Under the pieces are notes generated by a model, which was not told the DNA's origin, did no database searches, and saw only the letters and a program-made list of their open reading frames with translations. Both the position numbers and the translations under genes were made by a program. This document shows, piece by piece, positions 8,883 through 17,712 of a stretch of 64,000 nt of DNA (positions within the stretch are counted from its first letter, which is position 1; each line of letters opens with the position of its first letter). This DNA comes from Corynebacterium sp. HMSC05H05 (GTDB lineage: Bacteria; Actinomycetota; Actinomycetes; Mycobacteriales; Mycobacteriaceae), in NCBI RefSeq assembly GCF_001807265.1, contig NZ_KV788407.1, positions 1-64,000 on the forward strand, in the 5' to 3' direction.

Positions 8883-9977
8883 GTGGATAAGGAAGTAAAC
8901 CGCGGTTTCGCCAAGAAGGCCGGCGTCGCGGGCGCGCTCCTGCTCGGCAGCTTCGGGCTTGCTGGCTGTGACGTTGCTGCGCCGGAGGCGGTCGCAAACA
9001 TCCTCGACATGGGCTGGCCGGACCCGGTCACCCCGGAGGGCACCCAGATGTACAACTTCTGGGTCTGGACCTGGGTTGCCGCCTGGATTATCGGCATCAT
9101 CATGTGGGGGCTGTTCATCATGGCCATCGTGCGCTGGAACGGTAAGGCCCGCACCAAGCGCGGCGCCGGCGAGTTCCCGCGCCAGACGCAGTACAACGTC
9201 GGCCTCGAGCTGGGGCTGACCATTCTGCCGATCATCATCGTGATGGTGCTGTTCTTCTTCACCGTCCAGGCGCAGACGAAGACCACTGCTCTGGACAAGG
9301 ACCCGAAGGTGACCGTGGACGTCACCGGCTACCAATGGAACTGGAAGTTCGGCTACGCCAACGTCGCCGGTGAGCTGACCGCCGACGGCCAGGACTACGA
9401 CGGTCTGGATGCCGAGCGTCAGGCGCTGGCGGAGGAGACCAAGTACGACCCGGAGGACATGCACAACGCGAACCCGATTCACGGCACCTCCATGGGCGAC
9501 CAGTCCTACCTCAACTTCAACGAGATTGAGACCATCGGCTCCACCGAGGAAGTTCCGGTTCTGGTGCTGCCGACTGACACTGCGATCGAGTTCCGCCTCG
9601 CGTCCGGCGACGTGAACCACGCATTCTGGGTTCCGGAGTTCCTGTTCAAGCGTGACGTCTACGCGCACCCGGAGAGCAACCAGCAGCAGCGCGCGTTCCA
9701 GATCGAGCGCATTGAAGAAGAGGGCGCCTTCGTCGGCCGTTGTGCCGAGATGTGCGGTACCTACCACGCAATGATGAACTTCGAGGTCCGTGCCGTGACC
9801 CCGGAGAAGTTCGAGCAGTACATCCAGTTCCGCCGCGACAACCCGGGTGCACCGAACTCCGAGGCGCTGAAGTCCATTGGTGAGGACCCGTACGCGACCT
9901 CCACCCGTCCGTTCGTCTCGGGCCGCACTGATTCCCGCGACGGCAACAACACTGTCGACCCGAACGCGAACGTTTAA
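8883..9977 (+). CDS. ctaC: Cytochrome aa3 oxidase subunit II (lipoprotein)
   Basis: 364 residues. A lipoprotein signal ends in LAGC (around residue 24), followed by two transmembrane helices (about 48-75 and 95-120) and a periplasm-facing cupredoxin domain. The binuclear CuA ligands are in CAEMCGTYHAMM with an upstream His in DVNHAFW. An insertion in the cupredoxin domain is typical of actinobacterial subunit II, which takes electrons from the diheme QcrC within the bcc-aa3 supercomplex. The start is GTG 8883, with an AGGAAGG site 10 nt upstream. It is followed by ctaF after 18 nt. Confidence 0.96.
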   Translation: MDKEVNRGFAKKAGVAGALLLGSFGLAGCDVAAPEAVANILDMGWPDPVTPEGTQMYNFWVWTWVAAWIIGIIMWGLFIMAIVRWNGKARTKRGAGEFPRQTQYNVGLELGLTILPIIIVMVLFFFTVQAQTKTTALDKDPKVTVDVTGYQWNWKFGYANVAGELTADGQDYDGLDAERQALAEETKYDPEDMHNANPIHGTSMGDQSYLNFNEIETIGSTEEVPVLVLPTDTAIEFRLASGDVNHAFWVPEFLFKRDVYAHPESNQQQRAFQIERIEEEGAFVGRCAEMCGTYHAMMNFEVRAVTPEKFEQYIQFRRDNPGAPNSEALKSIGEDPYATSTRPFVSGRTDSRDGNNTVDPNANV

Positions 9978-9995
9978 GAAAGAGAGAGCGAAGCC

Positions 9996-10427
9996 ATGGG
10001 AACTGGATCAAAGGTTTTCTACGCCATCGGCACCTTCCTTGCTTTGATGGCCGTGTTCTACATCCTCGCCACCGCCTGGATCGGTGAGGACGCGTACCTC
10101 TTCGGCGTGGAGTGGGTCGGCGCAGTCGGCCTCGTGCTCGCTACCGCCATGTCCTTCATGCTCGGTGGTTACCTCGACATCACCGAGCGCCGCATGGATA
10201 TCGTCCCGGAGGACTGGGAAGAAGCGGAGATCGAGGACGGCGCTGGTGTGCTCGGCTTCTTCTCCCCGAGCTCCATCTGGCCGTTCACGATGTCCGTCGC
10301 CATTCTGGTGCTCGGCCTGGGCATCGCCTTCTGGCAGCTGTGGCTGCTCGCCCTGGGTGCGGTGTTCCTGATTTGGGCCACCACCATGCTGAGCCTGCAG
10401 TACGGTATCCCGCGCGAGAAGCACTAG
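9996..10427 (+). CDS. ctaF: Cytochrome aa3 oxidase subunit IV
   Basis: 143-residue integral membrane protein with four hydrophobic helices, two in each half, joined by an acidic cytosolic loop (VPEDWEEAEIED). Actinobacterial-specific small subunit of the aa3 oxidase. It has an AGAGAGAG-type site before ATG 9996 and is co-transcribed with ctaC. A strong terminator follows. Confidence 0.93.
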   Translation: MGTGSKVFYAIGTFLALMAVFYILATAWIGEDAYLFGVEWVGAVGLVLATAMSFMLGGYLDITERRMDIVPEDWEEAEIEDGAGVLGFFSPSSIWPFTMSVAILVLGLGIAFWQLWLLALGAVFLIWATTMLSLQYGIPREKH

Positions 10428-10440
10428 ACGCTGAATCGAG

Positions 10441-10480
10441 AATTCCCCCGCCGCGAATGGTCGCGGCGGGGGAATTTTCT
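10441..10480 (+). terminator. Terminator after ctaCF
   Basis: Perfect 16-bp inverted repeat (10441-10456 and 10461-10476) with loop ATGG, ending in AATTTT. It closes the ctaC-ctaF unit. Confidence 0.92.
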
Positions 10481-10558
10481 ATGGTTATCGTGCGGTTTAT
10501 GGTGCAGTCATCCGAAAGTTGGTCCCCCGTTTGGACCGCTGCGCCGGGCCACTCAAAG

Positions 10559-10574
10559 TGTGAGATCAGGCACA
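10559..10574. promoter_or_regulatory. GlxR (CRP-type) binding-site candidate upstream of ctaE
   Basis: TGTGAGATCAGGCACA matches the C. glutamicum GlxR consensus TGTGA-N6-TCACA at 9 of 10 fixed positions, and the palindrome extends by a base at each end. It is 260 bp upstream of the predicted start, so activation would act from a distance or through an unseen second promoter. Confidence 0.5.
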
Positions 10575-10820
10575 CTCGGGAACTTCGCGGCAACTCGAAA
10601 AAGTGCGAAACTATTTTGGCCAAAACGTCTCGGAGGGGGAGGGGTGCGGGCGGACGACGCGATGACCAGCATTGATCTAGTCGGATGCGCGGCGAAAAAG
10701 TTCCCGGGAAAACGAAGAAAGTTTTTCCGCAACACGGGTGCAGTCAAAACCTGCTGGTTGCGCACAGGTTCACAGGAAAATTTCGGGGGTGAGTGAGATG
10801 AATATCAGGACGAGATAGGG

Positions 10821-10826
10821 GATAAT
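10821..10826 (+). promoter_or_regulatory. -10 box of a leaderless ctaE promoter
   Basis: GATAAT is followed by 7 nt and then GTG 10834, and no ribosome site precedes that codon. The start codon choice also fits homologues beginning MTSAVGN, so the transcript probably lacks a leader. Confidence 0.65.
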
Positions 10827-10833
10827 CTCACCC

Positions 10834-11454
10834 GTGACGACCGCAATGACAAACCAAGATATGGCGACGCCGCAGAATCGCGTCCCAGCGCTGAACCGTC
10901 CGAACATGGTCAGCGTGGGCACGATCGCGTTCCTCGCCCAAGAGCTCATGTTCTTCGCCGGTTTGTTCGCGATGTACTTCACGTCGCGTGCAAACGGCCT
11001 CGCTAATGGTGACTGGAGCACCCAGACCGATCACATCAACGTTTTGTTCGGCGGCATCATCACCGCTGTGCTGATCGCGTCCTCTTTCACCTCCCAGTTC
11101 GGCGTTTTCGCTGCCGAGAGGGGTGACGTGTTCGGCCTGCGCAAGTGGTTCACTGTGACCGTTGTGCTGGGCGTCATCTTCCTCGGCCTGGTGGCCTACG
11201 AGTGGACCGAGTTGGTGCTGGCCGGCGTAACGCCGCAGTCCTCCGTATTCGGTTCGGTGGTGTACATCATCACCGGCTTCCACATGGCCCACGTGACCGC
11301 CGGCATCCTCGCGTTCATCGTGGTGCTGCTGCGCGTGGCTAAGTCGAAGTTCACCCCGGCTCAGGCAACCGCCGCAATGGCAGTTTCCTACTACTGGCAC
11401 TTCGTCGATGCCATCTGGATCGGCGTGTTCATCACCATCTACCTCGTTCAGTAG
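10834..11454 (+). CDS. ctaE: Cytochrome aa3 oxidase subunit III
   Basis: 206-residue membrane protein with five predicted helices. The segments VGTIAFLAQELMFFAGLFAMYF, HMAHVTAGILAFI and YYWHFVDAIWIGVF are the conserved core of CoxC. GTG 10834 (MTTAMTNQDMATPQ) aligns with the known corynebacterial N-terminus. It starts the ctaE-qcrCAB transcription unit, which builds the bcc-aa3 supercomplex. Confidence 0.95.
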   Translation: MTTAMTNQDMATPQNRVPALNRPNMVSVGTIAFLAQELMFFAGLFAMYFTSRANGLANGDWSTQTDHINVLFGGIITAVLIASSFTSQFGVFAAERGDVFGLRKWFTVTVVLGVIFLGLVAYEWTELVLAGVTPQSSVFGSVVYIITGFHMAHVTAGILAFIVVLLRVAKSKFTPAQATAAMAVSYYWHFVDAIWIGVFITIYLVQ

Positions 11455-11461
11455 TCCTCTT

Positions 11462-11477
11462 CCAGGCGTTTGCCTGG
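11462..11477 (+). other. Small hairpin between ctaE and qcrC
   Basis: CCAGGC-GTTT-GCCTGG, a 6-bp stem with no T-run. It may stabilise or mark a processing point inside the ctaE-qcrCAB mRNA. This is inference from structure only. Confidence 0.4.
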
Positions 11478-11517
11478 GGGAGCGGAAAAGTTCTGAAAAG
11501 TCGATAAAGGGAACACA

Positions 11518-12366
11518 ATGGAAAACACACCCAAGAAGAAGCGCCAGGGACGCAAGACGCAGCGCACGCTCGCTGGCGCAGCGGCCCTGACGCTGGGGTT
11601 GACCGGTGCGGGTCTGCTCGCATCTGCTCTGACCCCGAACGCACAGGTGGCAACGGCAGCCCGTGATGACCAGGCACTGATCCAGGAGGGCAAGGACCTC
11701 TACGACGTCGCCTGCATCACCTGCCACGGCGCGAACCTGCAGGGCGTCGAGGACCGCGGTCCGTCGCTCATCGGTACCGGCGAAGGTGCCGTGTACTTCC
11801 AGGTCAACTCCGGCCGCATGCCGATGATGTCCAACGACGCTCAGGCCGAGCGCAAGCGTCCGCGCTACACCGAGGAACAGGCGCTCGCACTTGCTGCCTA
11901 CGTCGCGGCAAACGGCGGTGGCCCGGAGCTGGTGTACAACCCGGACGGCTCGCTGGCTATGGAGGAGCTGCGCGGCAAGGACTTCGACGGCAAGATCCAG
12001 GAAGCAGACGTCGCCCGTGGCGGCGAGCTGTTCCGCCTGAACTGCGCGTCCTGCCACAGCTTCACCGGCCGCGGTGGCGCACTTTCCTCCGGTAAGTACG
12101 CACCGGTGCTGGATCCGGCCAACGAGCAGGAGATCTACCAGGCCATGCTCACCGGCCCGCAGAACATGCCGAAGTTCTCTGACCGCCAGCTCTCCGCTGA
12201 CGAGAAGAAGGACATCATCGCCTTCATCAAGTCCACCAAGGAAACCCCGTCCCCGGGTGGCTACGCCCTCGGCGGCCTCGGCCCCGTTTCTGAAGGTATG
12301 GCGATGTGGATCATCGGCGTGACCCTGGTCGCTGCCGCTGCTATGTGGATTGGATCTCGCTCATGA
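11518..12366 (+). CDS. qcrC: Diheme cytochrome c subunit of the bcc complex
   Basis: 282 residues. The N-terminal hydrophobic segment (about 18-38) acts as an anchor. Two c-type heme motifs, CITCH and CASCH, mark two cytochrome c domains, and a C-terminal transmembrane helix follows. Corynebacteria have no soluble cytochrome c, and this fused diheme subunit passes electrons directly to CtaC. The ATG at 11518 follows AAAGGG. The stop overlaps qcrA as ATGA. Confidence 0.96.
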   Translation: MENTPKKKRQGRKTQRTLAGAAALTLGLTGAGLLASALTPNAQVATAARDDQALIQEGKDLYDVACITCHGANLQGVEDRGPSLIGTGEGAVYFQVNSGRMPMMSNDAQAERKRPRYTEEQALALAAYVAANGGGPELVYNPDGSLAMEELRGKDFDGKIQEADVARGGELFRLNCASCHSFTGRGGALSSGKYAPVLDPANEQEIYQAMLTGPQNMPKFSDRQLSADEKKDIIAFIKSTKETPSPGGYALGGLGPVSEGMAMWIIGVTLVAAAAMWIGSRS

Positions 12367-13583
12367 GTGATGTGAAGAAGAATTACACGAAGGAAGAGCT
12401 GGACCGCATGAGCAATGCGGAGCTGGCTGCCCTGGGCACCGAGCTCGACGACGTCACGGTGGCGTACCGCAAGGAGCGCTACCCGGTCGAGGGCGACCCG
12501 CGCGAGAAGTCCGCCGCCACCGGCATCGGCATCTGGTTGACCATCTCGGTCATCTCCGCGCTGGCCTTCCTCGGCGTGTACCTGTTCTGGCCGTGGGAGC
12601 CGAAGTTCCACGGCGACGAGGGTCTGTTCATCTACACCCTCTACACCCCGCTGCTGGGTCTGACGTCCGCGCTGGCGTTCTGCGGTCTTGGCGTCGCGAT
12701 CATCCAGTACGTGAAGAAGTTCGTGCCGGAAGAGATCGCAGTGCAGCGCCGCCACGACGGCCGCTCCAGCGAGCTGGACCGCCGCACCACCACCGCGCTG
12801 CTGAACGACGCATGGGAGACGTCGACCCTCGGCCGTCGTTCGGCACTGAAGGGCCTGCTCGGCACCGCCGGTGTTCTCGCCGGCCTGATGGTTATTGCTC
12901 CCCTCGGTGGCGCGATCAAGAACCCGTGGAAGGTCCGCCACGAGCTGGACTACCACGGCGACGGCACCCTGTGGACCCACGGCTGGACCATCCAAGACAA
13001 GGGTGTGAAGGTCTACCTCGGCCGCGACACCGGCGCGATCGCCGAGCTGCACGAGGGCGAAACCGGCTCGCACTACACCACCGCGGGTGTCTCCCGCCTG
13101 GTGCGCATGCGCCCGGAGGACCTCGCAGCCGCCGCAATGGAAACGGTGTTCCCGCTCTACCCGGAGGACGTCAACGACGGCGACGAGTACGACCCGCAGC
13201 GTGACGTCTACGAGCACCACATGCACTCGATCCACGGTCCGCGTAACCCGGTCATGCTCATCCGCCTGCGTTCGAAGGACGCGGAGAAGGCGGTCGAGCG
13301 TGAGGGGCAGGAGGACTTCCATTACGGCGACTACTACGCCTACTCCAAGATCTGCACGCACATCGGTTGCCCGACCTCGCTTTACGAGGCTCAGACAAAC
13401 CGCATTCTGTGCCCGTGCCACCAGTCGCAGTTCGACGCTCTGCAGTACGGTAAGCCGGTCTTCGGCCCGGCCGCCCGCGCACTGCCGCAGCTGCCTGTGA
13501 CTGTTGACGAAGACGGTTACCTCATCGCCAACGGGAACTTCATTGAGCCCGTCGGCCCGGCATTCTGGGAGCGTCAGTCCTAA
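12363..13583 (+). CDS. qcrA: Rieske iron-sulfur subunit of the bcc complex
   Basis: 406 residues. The 2Fe-2S ligands are in CTHIGC and CPCHQSQFD near the C-terminus. Three hydrophobic helices precede the Rieske domain (about residues 55-75, 95-115 and 165-185), as in actinobacterial QcrA. Translationally coupled on both sides: ATG overlaps the qcrC stop, and the TAA shares its last base with the qcrB ATG. Confidence 0.96.
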   Translation: MSDVKKNYTKEELDRMSNAELAALGTELDDVTVAYRKERYPVEGDPREKSAATGIGIWLTISVISALAFLGVYLFWPWEPKFHGDEGLFIYTLYTPLLGLTSALAFCGLGVAIIQYVKKFVPEEIAVQRRHDGRSSELDRRTTTALLNDAWETSTLGRRSALKGLLGTAGVLAGLMVIAPLGGAIKNPWKVRHELDYHGDGTLWTHGWTIQDKGVKVYLGRDTGAIAELHEGETGSHYTTAGVSRLVRMRPEDLAAAAMETVFPLYPEDVNDGDEYDPQRDVYEHHMHSIHGPRNPVMLIRLRSKDAEKAVEREGQEDFHYGDYYAYSKICTHIGCPTSLYEAQTNRILCPCHQSQFDALQYGKPVFGPAARALPQLPVTVDEDGYLIANGNFIEPVGPAFWERQS

Positions 13584-15214
13584 TGAGCACTAAACTTGAG
13601 CAAGCCGCGGATAACGTTGATTCGCGCTACACAATCTCGGGCGTTCTGCGCCCGCAGCTGAACAAGGTCTTTCCGACCCACTGGTCCTTCATGCTCGGTG
13701 AGATGGCGCTGTACAGCTTCATCATCCTGCTGCTGACCGGTATCTACCTGGCACTGTTCTTTGACCCGTCTATCACCAAGGTCATCTACGACGGTGCGTA
13801 CCTGCCGCTTAACGGCGTCGAAATGTCCCGCGCATACGCAACCGCGCTGGATATTTCCTTCGACGTCCGCGGCGGCTTGTTTGTCCGCCAGATGCACCAC
13901 TGGGCCGCGCTGATGTTCATGATGGCGATGTTCGCCCACATGATGCGTGTGTTCTTCACCGGCGCGTTCCGTCGCCCGCGTGAGGCCAACTGGCTCATTG
14001 GCGTCACCCTGGTGCTGCTGGGCATGATCGAGGGCTTCATGGGCTACTCCCTGCCGGACGACCTGCTCTCCGGTGTTGGCCTGCGAATTATGTCCGCCAT
14101 CATTCTGGGTCTGCCGATCATCGGCACCTGGATGCACTGGGCAATCTTCGGCGGCGACTTCCCGTCTGACCTGATGCTGGACCGCTTCTACATCCTCCAC
14201 GTGCTGATCCTGCCGGGCATCATCCTCGCCCTGGTTGCGGCTCACCTCGCACTGGTTTGGTTCCAGAAGCACACCCAGTTCCCGGGCCCGGGCCGCACCG
14301 AGAACAACGTCGTCGGCGTGCGCATCATGCCGGTGTTCGCCACCGAGGCAATCGGCTACATGATGGTCGTGTTCGCCGTACTTGCCGCCATGGCTGGTCT
14401 CACCTCCATCAACGCGATTTGGAACCTTGGCCCGTACAACCCGTCCCAGGTGTCCGCCGGTTCCCAGCCGGATATCTACATGCTGTGGACCGACGGTGCT
14501 GCTCGTGTCATGCCGGCATGGGAGCTCTACCTGGGCAACTACACCATCCCGGGTGCGTTCTGGGTGGCCCTGCTCTGTGGCCTGATGGTCGTTCTCCTGA
14601 TCACCTACCCGTTCATCGAGCAGAAGGTCACCGGCGACACCGCCCACCACAACCTGCTGCAGCGTCCGCGCGACGTTCCTGTGCGCACCGGTGTCGGTGT
14701 TATGGGTCTGACCTTCTTCCTGCTGCTGACCATCTCCGGTGGTAACGACCACGTGGCGCACTTCTTCCAGATCTCGCTGAACGCGATGACCTGGGTTGGC
14801 CGTATCGGTCTGATCGTGCTGCCGCCGCTGGCATTCTTCATTACCTACCGCCTGTGCATCGGCCTGCAGCGTTCCGACCGTGAGGTCCTGGAGCATGGCA
14901 TCGAGACCGGCGTGATCAAGCGCCTGCCCAACGGTGCGTTCGTGGAAATCCACCAGCCGCTCGGCCCGGTGGACGAGCACGGCCACCCGGTGCCGCTGGA
15001 GTACGCAGGTGCACGCGTGCCGAAGCAGATGAACCAGCTCGGCTTCGCGGACTCCGACACCATCGGCAAGTTCTCCCCGGCAGAAATCGGTGTCACCGAG
15101 CGTGTGCGCGATGCAGAGGAGCAGAAGCACCACGAGGCCGTCGAGACGCTGCGTGCCCTTGAGGCAGCCAAAGACCGCTCCGACCGCGACGCAACACACG
15201 ACAACGCGGAATAG
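13583..15214 (+). CDS. qcrB: Cytochrome b subunit of the bcc complex
   Basis: 543 residues, eight or nine transmembrane helices. Heme-b ligands lie in [19 protein letters not shown] and in the [19 protein letters not shown] helix. The Qo-site region and a long hydrophilic C-terminal tail (about residues 425-543), typical of actinobacteria, are present. QcrB is the quinol-oxidising subunit. It is the last gene of the ctaE-qcrCAB unit, and a terminator follows 38 nt later. Confidence 0.96.
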   Translation: MSTKLEQAADNVDSRYTISGVLRPQLNKVFPTHWSFMLGEMALYSFIILLLTGIYLALFFDPSITKVIYDGAYLPLNGVEMSRAYATALDISFDVRGGLFVRQMHHWAALMFMMAMFAHMMRVFFTGAFRRPREANWLIGVTLVLLGMIEGFMGYSLPDDLLSGVGLRIMSAIILGLPIIGTWMHWAIFGGDFPSDLMLDRFYILHVLILPGIILALVAAHLALVWFQKHTQFPGPGRTENNVVGVRIMPVFATEAIGYMMVVFAVLAAMAGLTSINAIWNLGPYNPSQVSAGSQPDIYMLWTDGAARVMPAWELYLGNYTIPGAFWVALLCGLMVVLLITYPFIEQKVTGDTAHHNLLQRPRDVPVRTGVGVMGLTFFLLLTISGGNDHVAHFFQISLNAMTWVGRIGLIVLPPLAFFITYRLCIGLQRSDREVLEHGIETGVIKRLPNGAFVEIHQPLGPVDEHGHPVPLEYAGARVPKQMNQLGFADSDTIGKFSPAEIGVTERVRDAEEQKHHEAVETLRALEAAKDRSDRDATHDNAE

Positions 15215-15252
15215 TCACGGCGTAGTTATGACGCTGTAGCGGTCGCGAAAAG

Positions 15253-15286
15253 GCCCTCTTCCCGGCAACGGGAAGAGGGCTTTTTT
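15253..15286 (+). terminator. Terminator after qcrB
   Basis: 11-bp stem GCCCTCTTCCC / GGGAAGAGGGC with a 6-nt loop and a T6 run. Confidence 0.93.
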
Positions 15287-15599
15287 CTTGGTTACAATCC
15301 CGTAAACTTTGCCATGTGACAAAGACCACAGAGATTCTCAGGTTGTGCTTGAGTACAAAGCGGGTGAGGTCGCTATGGGTGCACTATGGGTTCGAAAAGC
15401 CGCAGCATAGAAGGGGTAAATGCGGGATCGTCGGGTGTCTGAGTGGAAGTTAAATGCCGACATGACGAAACCGTGAAATGGGCAATTTTGGTTGATAACG
15501 GAACTGTAACGGCGTGGCGGGTGGACACCGTTGTTGCCGTTTCGTAACCTGTTCGAGACATTGCGACAACAGCCGTTGGCAGCATGTACCGAAAACAAC
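15287..15599 (+). promoter_or_regulatory. Upstream region of the first NlpC/P60 gene
   Basis: About 310 bp without a gene. It carries a GlxR-like site at 15315-15330 (TGTGA-CAAAGA-CCACA, one mismatch to consensus). No clear -35/-10 pair stands out; TAACCT near 15545 is one weak candidate. The riboswitch follows directly, so the transcript must start in this stretch. Confidence 0.5.
15315..15330. promoter_or_regulatory. GlxR binding-site candidate upstream of NlpC/P60 gene
   Basis: TGTGACAAAGACCACA, nine of ten consensus positions. GlxR is known to control cell-wall hydrolase genes such as rpf in C. glutamicum, so the target class fits. Confidence 0.45.
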
Positions 15600-15745
15600 A
15601 TATGAGCCGTAACCCGAAGCGGCGGACCGCACCCCGCGGAACGCGCGCCATGGGGACCGGGGAACCACCGCGGAGCGAAGTGCTCCCGAGGGGCGCAGGG
15701 CCATTTCTCAGCACCCCGCCCGACAGCTAACCCGGTTGGCGAAGA
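15600..15745 (+). ncRNA. c-di-AMP riboswitch (ydaO/yuaA type)
   Basis: The 3' part has the hallmark CCCGACAGCTAACCCGGTTGG (15719-15739, close to the consensus CCGUCAGCUAACC) preceded by GGGGAACC, GGGGCGCAGGGCC and CACCCCG, the ordered conserved pieces of the ydaO class. In actinobacteria this class commonly precedes peptidoglycan hydrolase genes, as here. No terminator follows, so control may act on translation or on an unseen structure. The 5' boundary is approximate. Confidence 0.85.
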
Positions 15746-15766
15746 GAAGATATGGAGAGAATTATC

Positions 15767-16522
15767 GTGGCAAAGCACCGTCGCCAGGACAACACCGCAG
15801 CACGCGCAGCAGCGGCTACCGTAGCCGTCGCAGCGGGCGCCGCACTGGTCGCGCCGGCCGCCGCCTCCGCAGCAGAGGTTCGTGTTCCCAACACTCCGGT
15901 TTCCGTTCAGGTCCCGGGCATCGAGAACGTGCCGGGTGTGGCTTCCATTCCGGGCATTGACGCTTGGATCCCGTCGCTCGCCGGCGCACCGGCGAACGGC
16001 AACGTCCAGAACGCTATCGCGTCCGTGAAGGCTTTGCCGGGCGTGGCTAACGTCCCGGGTTTCAGCCAGTTCCTCGCTAACGTTGAGCAGCAGGTCCGTC
16101 CGGCCGCCCCTGCCCCGGCGCCGGTCCAGCAGACCTACTCCGCACCGGTTGCCGCTCCGGCACCGGCGCCGGAGCCGTCCATCGGTGAGCGCATCGTTTC
16201 CATTGCGCAGTCCAAGATCGGCTCCCCGTACGTCTACGGCGCAGCAGGCCCGAATGCCTTCGACTGCTCCGGCTTCACCTCCTGGGTTTACGCGCAGGCT
16301 GGCAAGTCCATCCCGCGTACCTCCCAGGCTCAGGCTTCCGCCGGCCAGCAGGTCGCACTGAGCGATATCCAGCCGGGCGACATCGTCGCGTACTACGGTG
16401 GCGCCTCCCACGTCGCCATCTACGCCGGCAACGGCCAGATCATCGACGCGCTGAACTCCGGTATCCCGGTGGGCTACCGTGACCTGCACATGATGCCGAT
16501 CCACTCTGTGGTTCGCTTCTAA
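15767..16522 (+). CDS. Secreted NlpC/P60 peptidoglycan hydrolase
   Basis: 251 residues. A signal peptide (KHRR basic start, Ala-rich core, AAASAAE cleavage region about residue 33) is followed by a VPG-repeat and Pro/Ala-rich linker (PAPAPVQQ). The NlpC/P60 domain occupies the last 110 residues, with catalytic Cys in FDCSGFTSWVYA and His in ASHVAIYAG. Such D,L-endopeptidases cut stem peptides and help daughter cells separate. GTG 15767 has a GGAGAG site at 15754-15759; ATG 15752 is in frame. It is controlled by the riboswitch upstream. Confidence 0.93.
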   Translation: MAKHRRQDNTAARAAAATVAVAAGAALVAPAAASAAEVRVPNTPVSVQVPGIENVPGVASIPGIDAWIPSLAGAPANGNVQNAIASVKALPGVANVPGFSQFLANVEQQVRPAAPAPAPVQQTYSAPVAAPAPAPEPSIGERIVSIAQSKIGSPYVYGAAGPNAFDCSGFTSWVYAQAGKSIPRTSQAQASAGQQVALSDIQPGDIVAYYGGASHVAIYAGNGQIIDALNSGIPVGYRDLHMMPIHSVVRF

Positions 16523-16534
16523 TAGCCGAAGAAT

Positions 16535-16571
16535 GTGCCCCGTCCCGCTTTGCGGGGGCGGGGCATTTTTT
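16535..16571 (+). terminator. Terminator after the first NlpC/P60 gene
   Basis: GC-rich hairpin TGCCCCGTCCCGC / GCGGGGGCGGGGCA with one bulge, followed by a T-run. Confidence 0.85.
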
Positions 16572-16640
16572 CTCTCTTACCTCACGAATCACTCAAATCA
16601 CACGTTGAGCATTTTGCTTTGCGACGGCCCCCGGAGCAGC

Positions 16641-16646
16641 TATAGT
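16641..16646 (+). promoter_or_regulatory. -10 box for the second NlpC/P60 gene
   Basis: TATAGT lies 37 nt upstream of the GTG start; the transcript would carry a short leader containing a GAAGAGG ribosome site. Confidence 0.55.
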
Positions 16647-16683
16647 TTGTTCGTTCGCGCCGAAATCTGAAGAGGTGTCCATA

Positions 16684-17712
16684 GTGGGTAAACACTCGCT
16701 CCGCTCCAACCGCTCCCGCGCCGCCGTTGCGGCTATCGTCGCAGGCAGCGTCATTGCCACCACGATGCTTCCCGCGGCACCCGCAAACGCGGACGACGTG
16801 GATGCGTTGATCGAGGAGATGGAATCTGTCTCCCACGACGCCACGGCGAAGGCCGAGGAGATCAAGGAGCTGGAGGACGAGATCGCCGAGTCCGAGGCGA
16901 AGCTGCGCTCCGCCAACGCCCGCGCCACCGAGGCGAAATCCCAGCTGGAATCGCTTCGTGGCGTTTCCGACGCGCAGCGCAAGAACGTCGGCGACATCGC
17001 GCACTCCCGCTACCGGATCCCGAAGTCCGACGCGATCTTGACCACCCTGGACTCCGGCAACCCGCAGGAGGCGATCGACCGTTCTGCGTACTTGGCGGCT
17101 CTGGGTAGAAACTCCCAGCGCGCGCTGACGGAGCTGGAGGACGCCAACCGAGCCGCCGGCGAGCGGGCAAGCGTGGCCAACATCGCGGTTGCGGAGGCGC
17201 AGCACGCCCGCAACGAGCTGGACGGCAAGCGCAAGAAGCTGGAGGAGGAGCGTGAGGAGCTGGATCTGCGCGTCGCCGACATTGAGCGCCGCGTGGACAG
17301 CCTGAGCGAGGCTGACCGCCAGCGCTGGATGAACAAGGACAACCCGGTGGATTCGGCGTTCCTGCCTGGCGCGGACTCCGGAATCGTCGCAGCGGCCATG
17401 GCGCAGCTGGGCAAGCCATACGGATGGGGCTCTGCCGGCCCGGACGCGTTCGACTGCTCGGGTCTGATGGTGTGGGCCTACGCCCAGAACGGTATCGGTA
17501 TCCCGCGCACTTCGCAGGCGCAGCTCGCGGGCGGCACCCCGGTGTCGATGGATGCCCTGCAGCCGGGCGACATCATCGGCTACTACCCGGGTGTGACGCA
17601 CGTGGGCATGTACATCGGCGACGGCATGGTGGTCCACTCCTCGGACTACGGCATCCCGATCCAGGTGGTGCCGCTGAACTCCATGCCGGTCCAGGGGGCC
17701 GTGCGTTATTAA
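16684..17712 (+). CDS. Secreted NlpC/P60 hydrolase with coiled coil (RipA-like)
   Basis: 342 residues. A signal peptide (cleavage near ANADD, residue about 38) is followed by a long Glu/Lys/Ala-rich coiled coil (about 40-210) and a C-terminal NlpC/P60 domain with catalytic Cys in FDCSGLMVWAYA and His in VTHVGMYIG. The architecture resembles mycobacterial RipA and C. glutamicum cg2401, where the coiled coil restrains the catalytic domain. GTG 16684 has a GAAGAGG site. The 3' end overlaps the apparent start of pimB'. Confidence 0.93.
   Translation: MGKHSLRSNRSRAAVAAIVAGSVIATTMLPAAPANADDVDALIEEMESVSHDATAKAEEIKELEDEIAESEAKLRSANARATEAKSQLESLRGVSDAQRKNVGDIAHSRYRIPKSDAILTTLDSGNPQEAIDRSAYLAALGRNSQRALTELEDANRAAGERASVANIAVAEAQHARNELDGKRKKLEEEREELDLRVADIERRVDSLSEADRQRWMNKDNPVDSAFLPGADSGIVAAAMAQLGKPYGWGSAGPDAFDCSGLMVWAYAQNGIGIPRTSQAQLAGGTPVSMDALQPGDIIGYYPGVTHVGMYIGDGMVVHSSDYGIPIQVVPLNSMPVQGAVRY

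Larger units (their letters stand above)
10481..10833 (+). promoter_or_regulatory. ctaE-qcrCAB promoter region (about 350 bp)
   Basis: I see no credible gene here. The region has a lower GC content than its surroundings. A GlxR-like site TGTGA-GATCAG-GCACA lies at 10559-10574 (one mismatch to TGTGA-N6-TCACA). A -10 box GATAAT at 10821-10826 sits 7 nt before the ctaE GTG. In C. glutamicum the cAMP receptor protein GlxR controls respiratory genes, which fits. Confidence 0.6.

Noticed and set aside
10481..10833. Small gene in the ctaF-ctaE gap
   Set aside because: Frames on both strands are short, lack ribosome sites and show no family resemblance or typical codon use.
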